NCBI GenBank assembly: GCA_963820775.1
Contig: CAWGBF010000010.1
Coordinates: forward strand, 8,175 to 72,174
Reading direction: 5' to 3'
Source: Roseiarcus sp963820775
Lineage (GTDB): Bacteria > Pseudomonadota > Alphaproteobacteria > Rhizobiales > Beijerinckiaceae
DNA length: 64,000 nt
A model generated the notes under the pieces. It ran no database searches. It was not told the origin of the DNA and worked only from the letters and a program-made list of their open reading frames with translations. Made by a program: the position numbers and the translations under genes. Below are positions 35,576 through 43,887 of this stretch, piece after piece; position 1 is the first letter of the stretch; each line of letters begins with the position of its first letter.

Positions 35576-36898
35576 ATGACGGCGCTGTTCACCCTTCCTG
35601 GCGGCAGACGCTACGCGCTGAGGCGGGCGCGGGTCCTTGGCCGCGTGCTGCCCAAGCCTATCCCGCCGCTCGACTTTGACGGTTTCGCGATCGTCGACAT
35701 CCTCGTTGACGAGGGCGCGATCGCGAAGATCGTCCCTCACGGCGCCGTCGACTTCGGCGAGGCGCCAGAAGTCGCAATGTCGGGGTGCATCGTGCTGCCG
35801 CTGTTCGTGGACGTGCACACCCATCTCGACAAAGGTCATATCTGGCGGCGCAAGCGGAACCCAATCGGGGATTTCGCCAGCGCGCTGGCCGCCAACATCG
35901 AAGACCGTTCGGCAAACTGGACCGCCGCCGACGTCGCCGCGCGCATGGAGTTCAGCTTGCGCTCAGCCTACGCGCACGGCACGACGGCCATTCGCACCCA
36001 TATCGACAGCGTCGGCCCACAGACGAGAATCAGCTGGCCCGTCCTGGCCAAGGCGCGCGAGCGATGGCTTGGGCGGATCGACCTTCAAGCGTCGCCGCTC
36101 TTCACCCTCGACCATCTGGCGAACCCCTCGCACATGGCCGACATCGAAGCGATGCTCGACGCTTATGGGTCGGGGATTCTCGGCGCCGCCATCCGCATGG
36201 AGCCGGATCTGCGTGAGGGGCTCGGCGTCCTGTTCGAACTCGCCGAGCGCAAAGGCTGGGAGCTTGACTTCCATGTCGACGAAAGCTCCGATCCCGCGGC
36301 TCGCTCTCTCAAAGTCATCGCCGACATGGCGATCGAACGCCGCTTTGCCCGCCCTATCCTGGTTGGCCACTGCTGCTCGCTCGCGCTGCAGGACGACGAC
36401 GAACGGCGAACGACCGTCGACGCCGTCGCGCGCGCTGGCTTAAGCGTTGTGTCCCTGCCGATGTGCAATATGTTCCTGCAGGATCGCGAGGCCGGCCGAA
36501 CGCCGCGCTGGCGCGGCGTCACCGCGCTGCACGAACTGAAAAGCGCCGGGGTCAATGTGATGATCGCGAGCGACAACACTCGCGATCCATTCTACCCCTA
36601 TGGCGACATGGACATGATGGAAGTGTGGCGCGAGGGGGTTCGTATCCTGCACCTCGACTATCCGTTCGCCGACTGGGCGCCGGTGGTCTCAGCCGCGCCG
36701 GCGAGCGCGATGGGGCTTGATTTGGGAGAGCTGCGTCCAGGGCGCCCGGCCGACATGATCCTGACCAGAGCGCGCGATTTTCCTGAGCTCTTCGCCCGTC
36801 CGCAATCGGATCGCATCGTGGTCAGGAACGGCGAGGCCTCGAGCGCCAAGCCGCCCGATTACGCCGAGCTCGACGCGCTTCAGGGCCTCGCGCCATGA
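35576..36898 (+). CDS. Cytosine-deaminase-like amidohydrolase
   Basis: This 440-residue metal-dependent hydrolase has the CodA-type signatures VDVHTHLDKGHIW (metal His pair and Lys/Asp), TTAIRTHIDS, DFHVDESSDP (His, Glu), PILVGHCCSL and ASDNTRDPFYPYGDMDMMEV (metal Asp). Cytosine deaminase and its relatives act on cytosine, creatinine, isoguanine or other cyclic amidines. It overlaps the FAD dehydrogenase gene by four bases. Together with the creatininase-fold hydrolase and RidA it suggests breakdown of a nitrogen heterocycle, but the substrate is inferred. Confidence 0.82.
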   Translation: MTALFTLPGGRRYALRRARVLGRVLPKPIPPLDFDGFAIVDILVDEGAIAKIVPHGAVDFGEAPEVAMSGCIVLPLFVDVHTHLDKGHIWRRKRNPIGDFASALAANIEDRSANWTAADVAARMEFSLRSAYAHGTTAIRTHIDSVGPQTRISWPVLAKARERWLGRIDLQASPLFTLDHLANPSHMADIEAMLDAYGSGILGAAIRMEPDLREGLGVLFELAERKGWELDFHVDESSDPAARSLKVIADMAIERRFARPILVGHCCSLALQDDDERRTTVDAVARAGLSVVSLPMCNMFLQDREAGRTPRWRGVTALHELKSAGVNVMIASDNTRDPFYPYGDMDMMEVWREGVRILHLDYPFADWAPVVSAAPASAMGLDLGELRPGRPADMILTRARDFPELFARPQSDRIVVRNGEASSAKPPDYAELDALQGLAP

Positions 36899-38325
36899 GC
36901 GGGACTTATGACATCGCGGCGCTGCGCGCTGAGATTGGTCCGATCAAGTGGGAGGACAATCCCATTCTGGTCAAGCAGAAGAGCCGCGACTTCTATTGGT
37001 ATTCGCCGGTGCTGAAGCGCGAACTCGAGGCGGTGACCGCCGATGTCGTTGTCTCCCCGACGAGCGAAGCGGAAGTGCGGACTGTGCTTGCGGCTGCATA
37101 CAGGCTCGGAATTCCGGTCACTCCGCGCGGCGCCGGGACCGGCAACTATGGCCAGGCGATGCCCTTGACCGGCGGCCTGCTCTTGAACCTCGCCGAGATG
37201 AACAAGATCCGCTCGATCGAGCGAGGACGCGTCATCTGCGAGCCTGGCGCGCTGCTCATCGACGTGGACAAAGCGAGCGAACCGTCCGGGCAGGAGCTGC
37301 GGATGTTCCCGTCGACGCGCGGAACCGCGTCTGTCGCCGGCTTCGTCGCAGGCGGCTCCGGCGGCGTCGGCTCGATTGCGTGGGGAGGCCTGCGCGATTT
37401 CGGCAACGTGCTGCGCCTGCGCGTCATGACGCTCGAGGCCGAACCGCGCACGCTCGAATTGACGGGCGAGGACCTGCACAAGGCGGTGCACGCCTATGGG
37501 ACGAACGGAATCATTACCGAAGTCGAGATGCCGCTCACGGCGCGATACGATTGGGTTGACGTCATTGTCGGGTTCGACAGTTTCGACGCGGCGACAGCCT
37601 ACGCACTGGCGCTCGGCGAGCAGGATGAACTCCTGAAGAAGCTCGTCACCGTCGTCGCGGGTCCGGCGCCGCACGATTATTTTCTGCGCCATCGCGCGCT
37701 CATCCCGCAAGGCGACAGCGTCGTCATTCTGATGATCGCTCCGCACGCCTTCGACGCTTTCGAAGCTTTCACCCGGCCCTACAAGAATGCGCGGATCCTA
37801 TTCGACTCGAGCGGCGCGGCCCCCGAGACGCGGGCCGGCCTGCCGCCCAATTATGAACTGACCTGGAATCACACCACGCTGCGCGCCTTGCGGGTCGATC
37901 CCCGCATCACTTACCTGCAGGTCCGCTATCCCACTGAGGGAGCGCTCGGCTTGATCAAGCGCATCCACGAACACTATGGGGATGAGGTCCGGGGACATCT
38001 GGAGCTGATCCGCTTCAACGGAAGAATAGGGTTCGCGGGGCTGCCGCTGGTCAAGTTCACAACCGAAGCGCGGCTCAATGAGATCATCGCCGAACACGAG
38101 GCGATGGGGGCGATGATCTTCAACCCCCACCGCTACACCCTCGAGGAGGGCGGCATGAAACAGACCGATGCGATCCAGCTCGCGTTCAAGCGAGAAACCG
38201 ATCCGCTGGGGCTGCTCAATCCGGGGAAAATGATCGCCTGGGAGAACCCCGGTTTTGATTTTTCCGCGCGCCAGAATTTCCTCTTCCCCGGCCTCGAGGC
38301 GCGGGCGCGCGCGGCGCAGCGCTGA
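36895..38325 (+). CDS. FAD-binding (GlcD/VAO-type) dehydrogenase
   Basis: This 476-residue flavoprotein is of the vanillyl-alcohol-oxidase/GlcD fold. The FAD-binding PCMH domain has VVSPTSEAEVRTVLAAAY, TPRGAGTGNYGQAMPL, GTASVAGFVAGGSGGVGSIA and YGTNGIITEVEMPL, and the C-terminus has NPGKMIAWENPG. It probably oxidises a 2-hydroxy acid or alcohol in the same pathway as the upstream hydrolase (ATGA overlap). A flavodoxin-fold reductase gene follows after 8 bases. No glcE or glcF partner is present. Confidence 0.83.
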   Translation: MSGTYDIAALRAEIGPIKWEDNPILVKQKSRDFYWYSPVLKRELEAVTADVVVSPTSEAEVRTVLAAAYRLGIPVTPRGAGTGNYGQAMPLTGGLLLNLAEMNKIRSIERGRVICEPGALLIDVDKASEPSGQELRMFPSTRGTASVAGFVAGGSGGVGSIAWGGLRDFGNVLRLRVMTLEAEPRTLELTGEDLHKAVHAYGTNGIITEVEMPLTARYDWVDVIVGFDSFDAATAYALALGEQDELLKKLVTVVAGPAPHDYFLRHRALIPQGDSVVILMIAPHAFDAFEAFTRPYKNARILFDSSGAAPETRAGLPPNYELTWNHTTLRALRVDPRITYLQVRYPTEGALGLIKRIHEHYGDEVRGHLELIRFNGRIGFAGLPLVKFTTEARLNEIIAEHEAMGAMIFNPHRYTLEEGGMKQTDAIQLAFKRETDPLGLLNPGKMIAWENPGFDFSARQNFLFPGLEARARAAQR

Positions 38326-38333
38326 GCTGGGCG

Positions 38334-38918
38334 TTGCGCGTCCTGGTCCTGTTCGCCCATCCGGTCGAGACCAGTTTCGCCGCCGCCCTGCACGCGAAAG
38401 TGGTCGGGGTCTTGCGCGCGAAGGGGCACGAGGTCGACGATTGCGATCTCTACGCGGAAGGCTTCGATCCGGTCATGTCGCGGCAGGACCGGATCGACTA
38501 CCACAACCTCGCGGTCAACCGCCGCCATGTCGCGCCTTACGTGGATCGCCTCCTGGCCGCCGAGGCGCTCATGTTTTCGTTCCCGGTCTGGAACATGGGA
38601 TTTCCGGCGATCCTGAAGGGATTCGTCGACAAGGTGTTTCTGCCCGGCGTTAGCTTCGCTCTGGGCGAGGACGGCTCCTACAATCCCTGTCTTCACAACA
38701 TCAAGCTTCTCGGCGTCGTTTGCACCTATGGCGGCGCGCGATGGTTGACGTTCATGATGGGCGATCCGCCGCGCCGCTTCTTGACGCGGTCAATGCGCCG
38801 CATCTGCGCGCCGGGCGCGCGTTGCGATTATCTCGCCCACCACGACATGAATCATTCGACGCCCGAGCGCCGCGCGGCGTTCCTCAAAAAGGTCCGGGCG
38901 CGGTTCTCGAACTGGTGA
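38334..38918 (+). CDS. NAD(P)H dehydrogenase (quinone)-type flavodoxin-fold protein
   Basis: This is a 194-residue protein with the NQO1/KefF pattern: VLVLFAHPVETSFAAALH, the phosphate loop, and MFSFPVWNMGFPAILKGFVDKVF with the flavin contact region, followed by LGVVCTYGGARW. The family reduces quinones or other acceptors with NAD(P)H. It begins at TTG (38334), 8 bases after the FAD dehydrogenase stop, and closes the operon. It converges on lysR with 39 bases between. Confidence 0.82.
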   Translation: MRVLVLFAHPVETSFAAALHAKVVGVLRAKGHEVDDCDLYAEGFDPVMSRQDRIDYHNLAVNRRHVAPYVDRLLAAEALMFSFPVWNMGFPAILKGFVDKVFLPGVSFALGEDGSYNPCLHNIKLLGVVCTYGGARWLTFMMGDPPRRFLTRSMRRICAPGARCDYLAHHDMNHSTPERRAAFLKKVRARFSNW

Positions 38919-38957
38919 ACCGAATTGGCGCACGCGGACGGACCAGGCTTCGGCCGT

Positions 38958-39866
38958 TCAATCTGTACCGCCGGCTTCCTCACCCTCGATCGCGCGCCGA
39001 TGTTTTATGAGCTCGGCCCCGGCGAAATCCATGAAGGCGCGCACGCGCGCCGCCCGGCGAAGATCGGAATGGGTCAGCATCCATAAGCCAACGTCGAGTT
39101 CCGGCAGCAAATAACCGACGCGCGCCAAGCCCGGGCTGCGGTCGCCAAGGAAGCAGGGCAGCAATGTCGCTCCTATGCCCTGCAGCGCCAACTCGAGCAA
39201 GCATTGCGCCGCATTGGCCTTGGCGACAATTCGTCCGGGACCGACATTGGTCTCGATCCACCGCCGGGCCGACACCGGTCCCATATTGTCGCCAAATCCG
39301 ATGAAAACGGCCAATTCCATCGGCTCGGCGCCGAGCCCCGCGGCGAGGTCGCCCCGACAATAGACGGCCCATCGCGCGGTGCAGATTCTCCTTCCAACCA
39401 GCGTTTCCGGCGGATCGTTGGTCAAGCAAATCGCGATGTCGGCGTCGCGGCGAGCCAAGTCGAGCGTCTGATTGGACAGGATCAATTCGACCACCACGCC
39501 CGGATTCTGCGCCTGAAACTGCGCCACGATTGGCGGCATGAAATGCAGGCCGACGGCGCCGGGCACGGTGACGGTGAGCTCGCCTGCCGCCCTGACGTCG
39601 CGCCCAGCGACCCGGCGCTCGAATTCGACGACCAACTCGGCCATGGTCGTCGCCAGCGCGATCATTTCTTGCCCTGCCGCCGTCGGTTCGTATCCCGCGC
39701 GAGAGCGGTCGAAGAGACGGGCGCCAACCGCAAACTCCAGCGCAGCCAAGCGCCGAAACACCGTTGAATGATTGACGCCGAGACGTTCGGCCGCGCCAAC
39801 CAGCGAACGGGCTTCCGCGATCGACTTGACCAGTCGAAATTCGTCCCAGCTCAACCCTGAGTTCAT
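38958..39866 (-). CDS. LysR-family transcriptional regulator
   Basis: This is a 302-residue protein with an N-terminal winged HTH (WDEFRLVKSIAEARSLVGAA, NHSTVFRRLAALE and GARLFDRSRAG). The C-terminal effector-binding domain has ADIAICLTNDPPETLVG. Members of this branch (AphB/ToxR-like) usually regulate neighbouring genes. It is transcribed toward the catabolic operon, so it is a candidate regulator of that cluster. Its upstream region is occupied by a repeat element with terminal inverted repeats, beginning only 37 bases from the start codon. Confidence 0.88.
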   Translation of the reverse strand: MNSGLSWDEFRLVKSIAEARSLVGAAERLGVNHSTVFRRLAALEFAVGARLFDRSRAGYEPTAAGQEMIALATTMAELVVEFERRVAGRDVRAAGELTVTVPGAVGLHFMPPIVAQFQAQNPGVVVELILSNQTLDLARRDADIAICLTNDPPETLVGRRICTARWAVYCRGDLAAGLGAEPMELAVFIGFGDNMGPVSARRWIETNVGPGRIVAKANAAQCLLELALQGIGATLLPCFLGDRSPGLARVGYLLPELDVGLWMLTHSDLRRAARVRAFMDFAGAELIKHRRAIEGEEAGGTD

Positions 39867-39902
39867 GATTCCGTCGATCGGTCGTTGCTCATCTGCGCCG
39901 CC

Positions 39903-40170
39903 CTTATAGCGTTAAAGCGTCATGGCTGGGCTTGACCGGCCTTCCACGCGATCGGGCGCGTTGACCGCCCGCGAGTGGGCGCAAAAGCTAAGCCGTACAG
40001 AGCATTGCCTTTGCCGCTCTTGCGGGGTCGCGCAGATGGAGAAGTCGCCTCGGCCGGCGGCGTGGCGTGGATGGCCGGGTCACCCCAGGATCTCAGTCCG
40101 GGGGCAGCCATGACGAGAAAAGTTCGCCCCGCAATGGGAGAGGAGGCGAAACAACGGCTAGCGCTATAAG
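39903..40170. repeat. MITE-like element with terminal inverted repeats
   Basis: This stretch of 268 bases is bounded by CTTATAGCG (39903-39911) and its exact complement CGCTATAAG (40162-40170). Inside are CGTCATGGCTG (39919-39929) and CAGCCATGACG (40105-40115), also exact inverted copies, plus GGCTTGACCGGCC and GATGGCCGGGTCA type words common in dispersed rhizobial repeats. No open frame here has coding character. It lies between lysR and tsaC. No direct target duplication was obvious beside the ends. Confidence 0.5.
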
Positions 40171-40205
40171 AGCCAATCTTCATTGTGACGGAATCCCTCT
40201 AGTCA

Positions 40206-41183
40206 TCACCGAGGCGCAGCCGCGCGGCGGAGCCGATCGTTGATCGCCGCGCCGAGCCCATCTTCCGGGATCGGCGCGACCGCGATCCGCGCGACGCCGA
40301 CGGCGTCCAAGGCGCGCATGTAGGAAAACAAATGCGACGCGGCCTCGACAAGGTCTGCGGAGGGCGAAAGATCGAGTCGCGCGCTTGGCCTCCCGCCCTT
40401 GAGCGATCCGCCGAAGTCCAGCGCGGCTTCGTCCGCCGAGGCGTTCGCCGCGCCGAGTCGAAGCTCAGCCTTGGGCGCATAGTGCGACGCCAATTGCCCG
40501 GGCGCGTTCGGAGCGGTTCGCGCGGCGCTCCTCGAGTTGATCGGCGAACCGAGCGCGGATTCGATCGCCTCCCGGGTTATCGCGCCAGGACGCAGCAATT
40601 GGGGCCGACCGGCGAGGCACGCGACGATCGTCGACTCGAGGCCATACCGGCATGGCCCACCATCCAGGATCCAGTCGACCCTGCCGTCGAGATCGGCGAC
40701 GACATGAGCGGCCGTGGTCGGGCTCACGGCGCCGGATCGGTTCGCGGAAGGGGCCGCGAGGGGGACACCCGCCGCCTCGATCAGAGCCCGCGCGGTTTCG
40801 TGCGACGGCGCGCGAACCGCCACAGTGTCGAGTCCGGCGCGCGCCAGCAGACTGATCCTTGAGGTCAAAGCGACCGGCAAGACCAGCGTAACAGGCCCAG
40901 GCCAGAACGCGTGGGCCAGCGTCTCGGCCTCCGCGCCGAAGATTGCGTGCTCCTCCGCCACGTCGATGTCCAACACATGGGCGATCAGCGGGTTGATCGC
41001 CGGCCGCTCCTTGGCGGCGTAGATCGCCGCGACCGCGGCGTCCGAGGTCGCATCGGCCGCGAGGCCATAGACCGTCTCGGTCGGCATGGCGACGAGGCCG
41101 CCGGCGCGAAGACATGCGGCCGCCGCGGCGATGGCCTCGGGGCTTGCCTCCGCCAGACGGGTCATTTTGCTCTCGACCGCCAT
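40206..41183 (-). CDS. tsaC: L-threonylcarbamoyladenylate synthase (Sua5-type TsaC)
   Basis: This 325-residue protein has the YrdC domain, with GGLVAMPTETVYGLAADA, AAIYAAKERPAINPLIAHV, FWPGPVTLVLP, VAVRAPSH and VPLAAPSANRSGAVSPTTA. A C-terminal Sua5 extension ends in ALDAVGVARIAVAPIPEDGLG. The protein makes threonylcarbamoyl-AMP for the t6A37 modification of ANN-decoding tRNAs. The long form with the Sua5 domain is typical of alphaproteobacteria. The start at 41183 was chosen from the family; an ATG at 41165 is possible. Confidence 0.92.
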   Translation of the reverse strand: MAVESKMTRLAEASPEAIAAAAACLRAGGLVAMPTETVYGLAADATSDAAVAAIYAAKERPAINPLIAHVLDIDVAEEHAIFGAEAETLAHAFWPGPVTLVLPVALTSRISLLARAGLDTVAVRAPSHETARALIEAAGVPLAAPSANRSGAVSPTTAAHVVADLDGRVDWILDGGPCRYGLESTIVACLAGRPQLLRPGAITREAIESALGSPINSRSAARTAPNAPGQLASHYAPKAELRLGAANASADEAALDFGGSLKGGRPSARLDLSPSADLVEAASHLFSYMRALDAVGVARIAVAPIPEDGLGAAINDRLRRAAAPR

Positions 41184-41332
41184 GTCTCTTTCCCGCCCGC
41201 ATTGCGCGCAAACGCGACTGTACATAAGCTCTTTTGTCCCTGCCGCAGCAACCAGGGTCGCCAACGAGCCTGGCCGCGATTAGAAGCAAAGCCGAGCGCG
41301 CTTTGGCGTTCGCGATAGGGAGGAGCCAAGAA

Positions 41333-43123
41333 ATGCCTTACCGTTCGCCGGTCGCCGATATCCTCTTTTCGCTGAGCGCGGTCGCCGACCTGCCGGACAT
41401 CATCGGCCAGGGACTCATGGGCGAACTCGACTGGGATTCGGTATCCTCAATCGTCGCCGAAGCCGGCCGCTTCGCGACCGAAGAGATTGCGCCGCTCAAC
41501 CGTCCCGGCGATCTTGCCGGCGCGCGGTACGAGAACGGCGTCGTGACGACAGCGCCCGGCTTTGCCGACGTCTATCGGCGCTGGGCGGAGGCCGGCTGGA
41601 ACGGCGTCTCCGCGCCGGCCGAGTTCGGCGGCATGGGCCTGCCGCATCTCGTCAACGTCGCCTGCACCGAAATCTGGAACGGCGCGTCGATGTCGTTTGC
41701 CCTCTGCCCGCTCCTCACCGAAGGCGCCGTTCACGCGCTTCAGGCGTTCGGCTCGCGCGAGCTCACCGACCTCTATCTGCCGCCGATGGTCAGCGGCCGC
41801 TGGAGCGGGACGATGAATCTGACCGAGCCCCAGGCCGGCTCGGATCTTGCCGCGGTCAGGACCCGCGCGGAACGCGGGCCGGACGGCGCCTATCGCCTGT
41901 TCGGCCAGAAGATCTTCATCACCTACGGCGAGCACGACATGACGGAGAATATCGTCCATCTCGTTCTGGCCCGGCTGCCCGGCGCGCCTGCCGGAACGCG
42001 GGGCTTGTCGCTGTTTTTGGCGCCGAAGTTCCTCGTCAACGCCGACGGCTCGCTGGGGCCACGCAACGACCTGCGCTGCTCCGGGATCGAGCACAAGCTC
42101 GGCATTCACGCCTCGCCGACCTGCGTCATGGTCTATGGCGACAACGACGGCGCCAAGGCCTGGCTGGTCGGCGAAGAAAATCGCGGGCTCAACGCCATGT
42201 TCGTGATGATGAACGCGGCGCGGCTCGCGGTTGGGACGCAGGGGGTGGCGATTGGCGAGAGAGCCTATCAGCAGGCGCTGTCTTACGCGCGCGAACGCCG
42301 CCAGGGCCGGGGGCCGAAAGGCGGCGACGGCATGGCGCCGATCATCGAGCATCCCGACGTGCAGCGCATGCTGATGACCATGAAAGCGCACGTCCAGGCC
42401 GCGCGCGGGATCTGCTGCCTGACCGGCGTCTCGCTGGATCTCGCCAGCCGCGCCCGTGACGAAGATGAGCGAACGGCCGCCGCCAATCGCGCGGCGCTCC
42501 TCACCCCCATCGCCAAGGCGTTTTCCACCGACATCGGCGACGAGGCGACATCGATCGGCGTCCAGATCCACGGCGGCATGGGATTCGTCGAGGAGACCGG
42601 AGCGGCGCAGCATATGCGCGATTCCCGCATCGCCGCGATCTACGAAGGCGCGAACGGCGTCCATGCAATCGACCTCGTGCAGCGCAAGCTGCCGCTTGCC
42701 AATGGCGAAACCGTGCGCAGGGAGATTGCTCAAATCCGGCAGGTGGCGAGCGACGTCGCGGCCAAAGGCGGCGCGGGCTTCGGCGCGACGGCGGAACGGC
42801 TCGCCGAGGCTTCGGACGCGCTCGAGGAATCGACGCGCCTGATGCTCGACTGGCTCGCGAGCGACCCGAATTCGGCGCTCGCCGGCGCGTCGCAATATCT
42901 TCGCCTGTTCGGGCTTACGCTTGGCGGGGCGTGCCTCGCCAAAGCCGGGCTTGCGGCAGAGGCGCTGGCGGAGAGCGGCAACAGAAATGAGCTTGGCCGC
43001 GTCGGCCTCGCCCGCTTCTTCGCCGAAAAACTGGCGACGGCCGCGCCCGGCCTCGCGCGCGCGGTCGCCTCGGGGGCCACGCCGCTCGAACCTTATGAGG
43101 CGATCCTGGCGGAGAGCGCATGA
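41333..43123 (+). CDS. Acyl-CoA dehydrogenase (large, ~596 residues)
   Basis: This is an acyl-CoA dehydrogenase of the long class with a C-terminal extension. It has RSPVADILFSLSAVADLP, GGMGLPHLVNVACTEIW, MNLTEPQAGSDLAAVRTRAE (FAD contact), IFITYGEHDM, LGIHASPTCVMVYGDN and IQIHGGMGFVEETGAAQHMRD with the region supplying the catalytic glutamate. It introduces a trans-2 double bond into acyl-CoA. A GGAGC ribosome binding site precedes the ATG at 41333. The stop overlaps the enoyl-CoA hydratase start by four bases, so the two consecutive beta-oxidation steps are coupled. Confidence 0.92.
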   Translation: MPYRSPVADILFSLSAVADLPDIIGQGLMGELDWDSVSSIVAEAGRFATEEIAPLNRPGDLAGARYENGVVTTAPGFADVYRRWAEAGWNGVSAPAEFGGMGLPHLVNVACTEIWNGASMSFALCPLLTEGAVHALQAFGSRELTDLYLPPMVSGRWSGTMNLTEPQAGSDLAAVRTRAERGPDGAYRLFGQKIFITYGEHDMTENIVHLVLARLPGAPAGTRGLSLFLAPKFLVNADGSLGPRNDLRCSGIEHKLGIHASPTCVMVYGDNDGAKAWLVGEENRGLNAMFVMMNAARLAVGTQGVAIGERAYQQALSYARERRQGRGPKGGDGMAPIIEHPDVQRMLMTMKAHVQAARGICCLTGVSLDLASRARDEDERTAAANRAALLTPIAKAFSTDIGDEATSIGVQIHGGMGFVEETGAAQHMRDSRIAAIYEGANGVHAIDLVQRKLPLANGETVRREIAQIRQVASDVAAKGGAGFGATAERLAEASDALEESTRLMLDWLASDPNSALAGASQYLRLFGLTLGGACLAKAGLAAEALAESGNRNELGRVGLARFFAEKLATAAPGLARAVASGATPLEPYEAILAESA

Positions 43124-43887
43124 CCCAAGAGACTTTGACAAAAGACATCGAAGTGGCCCGCGAGGGCGCGGTCCTGTCGGCTGCCTTCGCCCGACCGCAG
43201 AAGAAGAACGCGATCACCGGCGCCATGTACGAAGCCCTGATCGAAGCCTTCGACGAGGCCGAGCGCGATCCCGAAATCGGCGCGCTCGTAGTGAGCGGCA
43301 AGGGCGGCGTGTTCACCGCCGGAAATGACATCGGCGATTTTCTCGCCGTCGCCTTGCATGAGGCAGGCGAATTTCCGGCATGGCGGTTTGTCAGCAAGGT
43401 CGCCGAGTTCGGAAAGCCGTTGATCGCGGCGATTGATGGTCTCGCGATCGGCGTCGGGACGACGCTCTGCCTGCATTGCGATCTCGTCTACGCTGCGCCT
43501 ACCGCTCGTTTCCAGATGCCGTTCGTCAATCTCGGCCTCGTTCCCGAGGCCGGCTCCTCGCTCTTGGCGCCGCAGCGCTTCGGCCGCGCCAGGGCGGCGG
43601 AGCTCTTGCTGCTCGCCGAGCCCTTCGGCGCCGATCGGGCGCTCGAGCTCGGCCTTATCAACGCGATCCTGCCTCAGGGCGAACTGATGGCGCATGCGAT
43701 GGGCAAGGCCGCCGCGCTCGCGGCCAAGCCGCGGGCCGCGCTGCTGGCGACGCGGCGCCTCATGCGCGGCGATCCCGAGGCGCTGAAAGCGCAGATGGCG
43801 GCTGAAATGCACGCCTTCAGCGCCGCGCTTAAGTCGCCTGAGGCGCACGCGGCATTCCAGACGTTCCTGTCCGCGGGGCGGAAGTGA
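43120..43887 (+). CDS. Enoyl-CoA hydratase/isomerase
   Basis: This 255-residue crotonase-superfamily protein has PQKKNAITGAMYEAL, the oxyanion-hole segment GKGGVFTAGNDIGDFL, KPLIAAIDGLAIGVGTTLC and QMPFVNLGLVPEAGSS with a catalytic glutamate. It hydrates trans-2-enoyl-CoA. It is coupled to the acyl-CoA dehydrogenase gene (ATGA overlap). A second, displaced copy of its last ~47 codons is found at 46108-46248, implying that a duplicate gene was once nearby. Confidence 0.9.
   Translation: MTQETLTKDIEVAREGAVLSAAFARPQKKNAITGAMYEALIEAFDEAERDPEIGALVVSGKGGVFTAGNDIGDFLAVALHEAGEFPAWRFVSKVAEFGKPLIAAIDGLAIGVGTTLCLHCDLVYAAPTARFQMPFVNLGLVPEAGSSLLAPQRFGRARAAELLLLAEPFGADRALELGLINAILPQGELMAHAMGKAAALAAKPRAALLATRRLMRGDPEALKAQMAAEMHAFSAALKSPEAHAAFQTFLSAGRK

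Noticed and set aside
41447..43141. 564-codon minus-strand frame over the acyl-CoA dehydrogenase
   Set aside because: Antisense shadow; the plus-strand frame carries all the family motifs.
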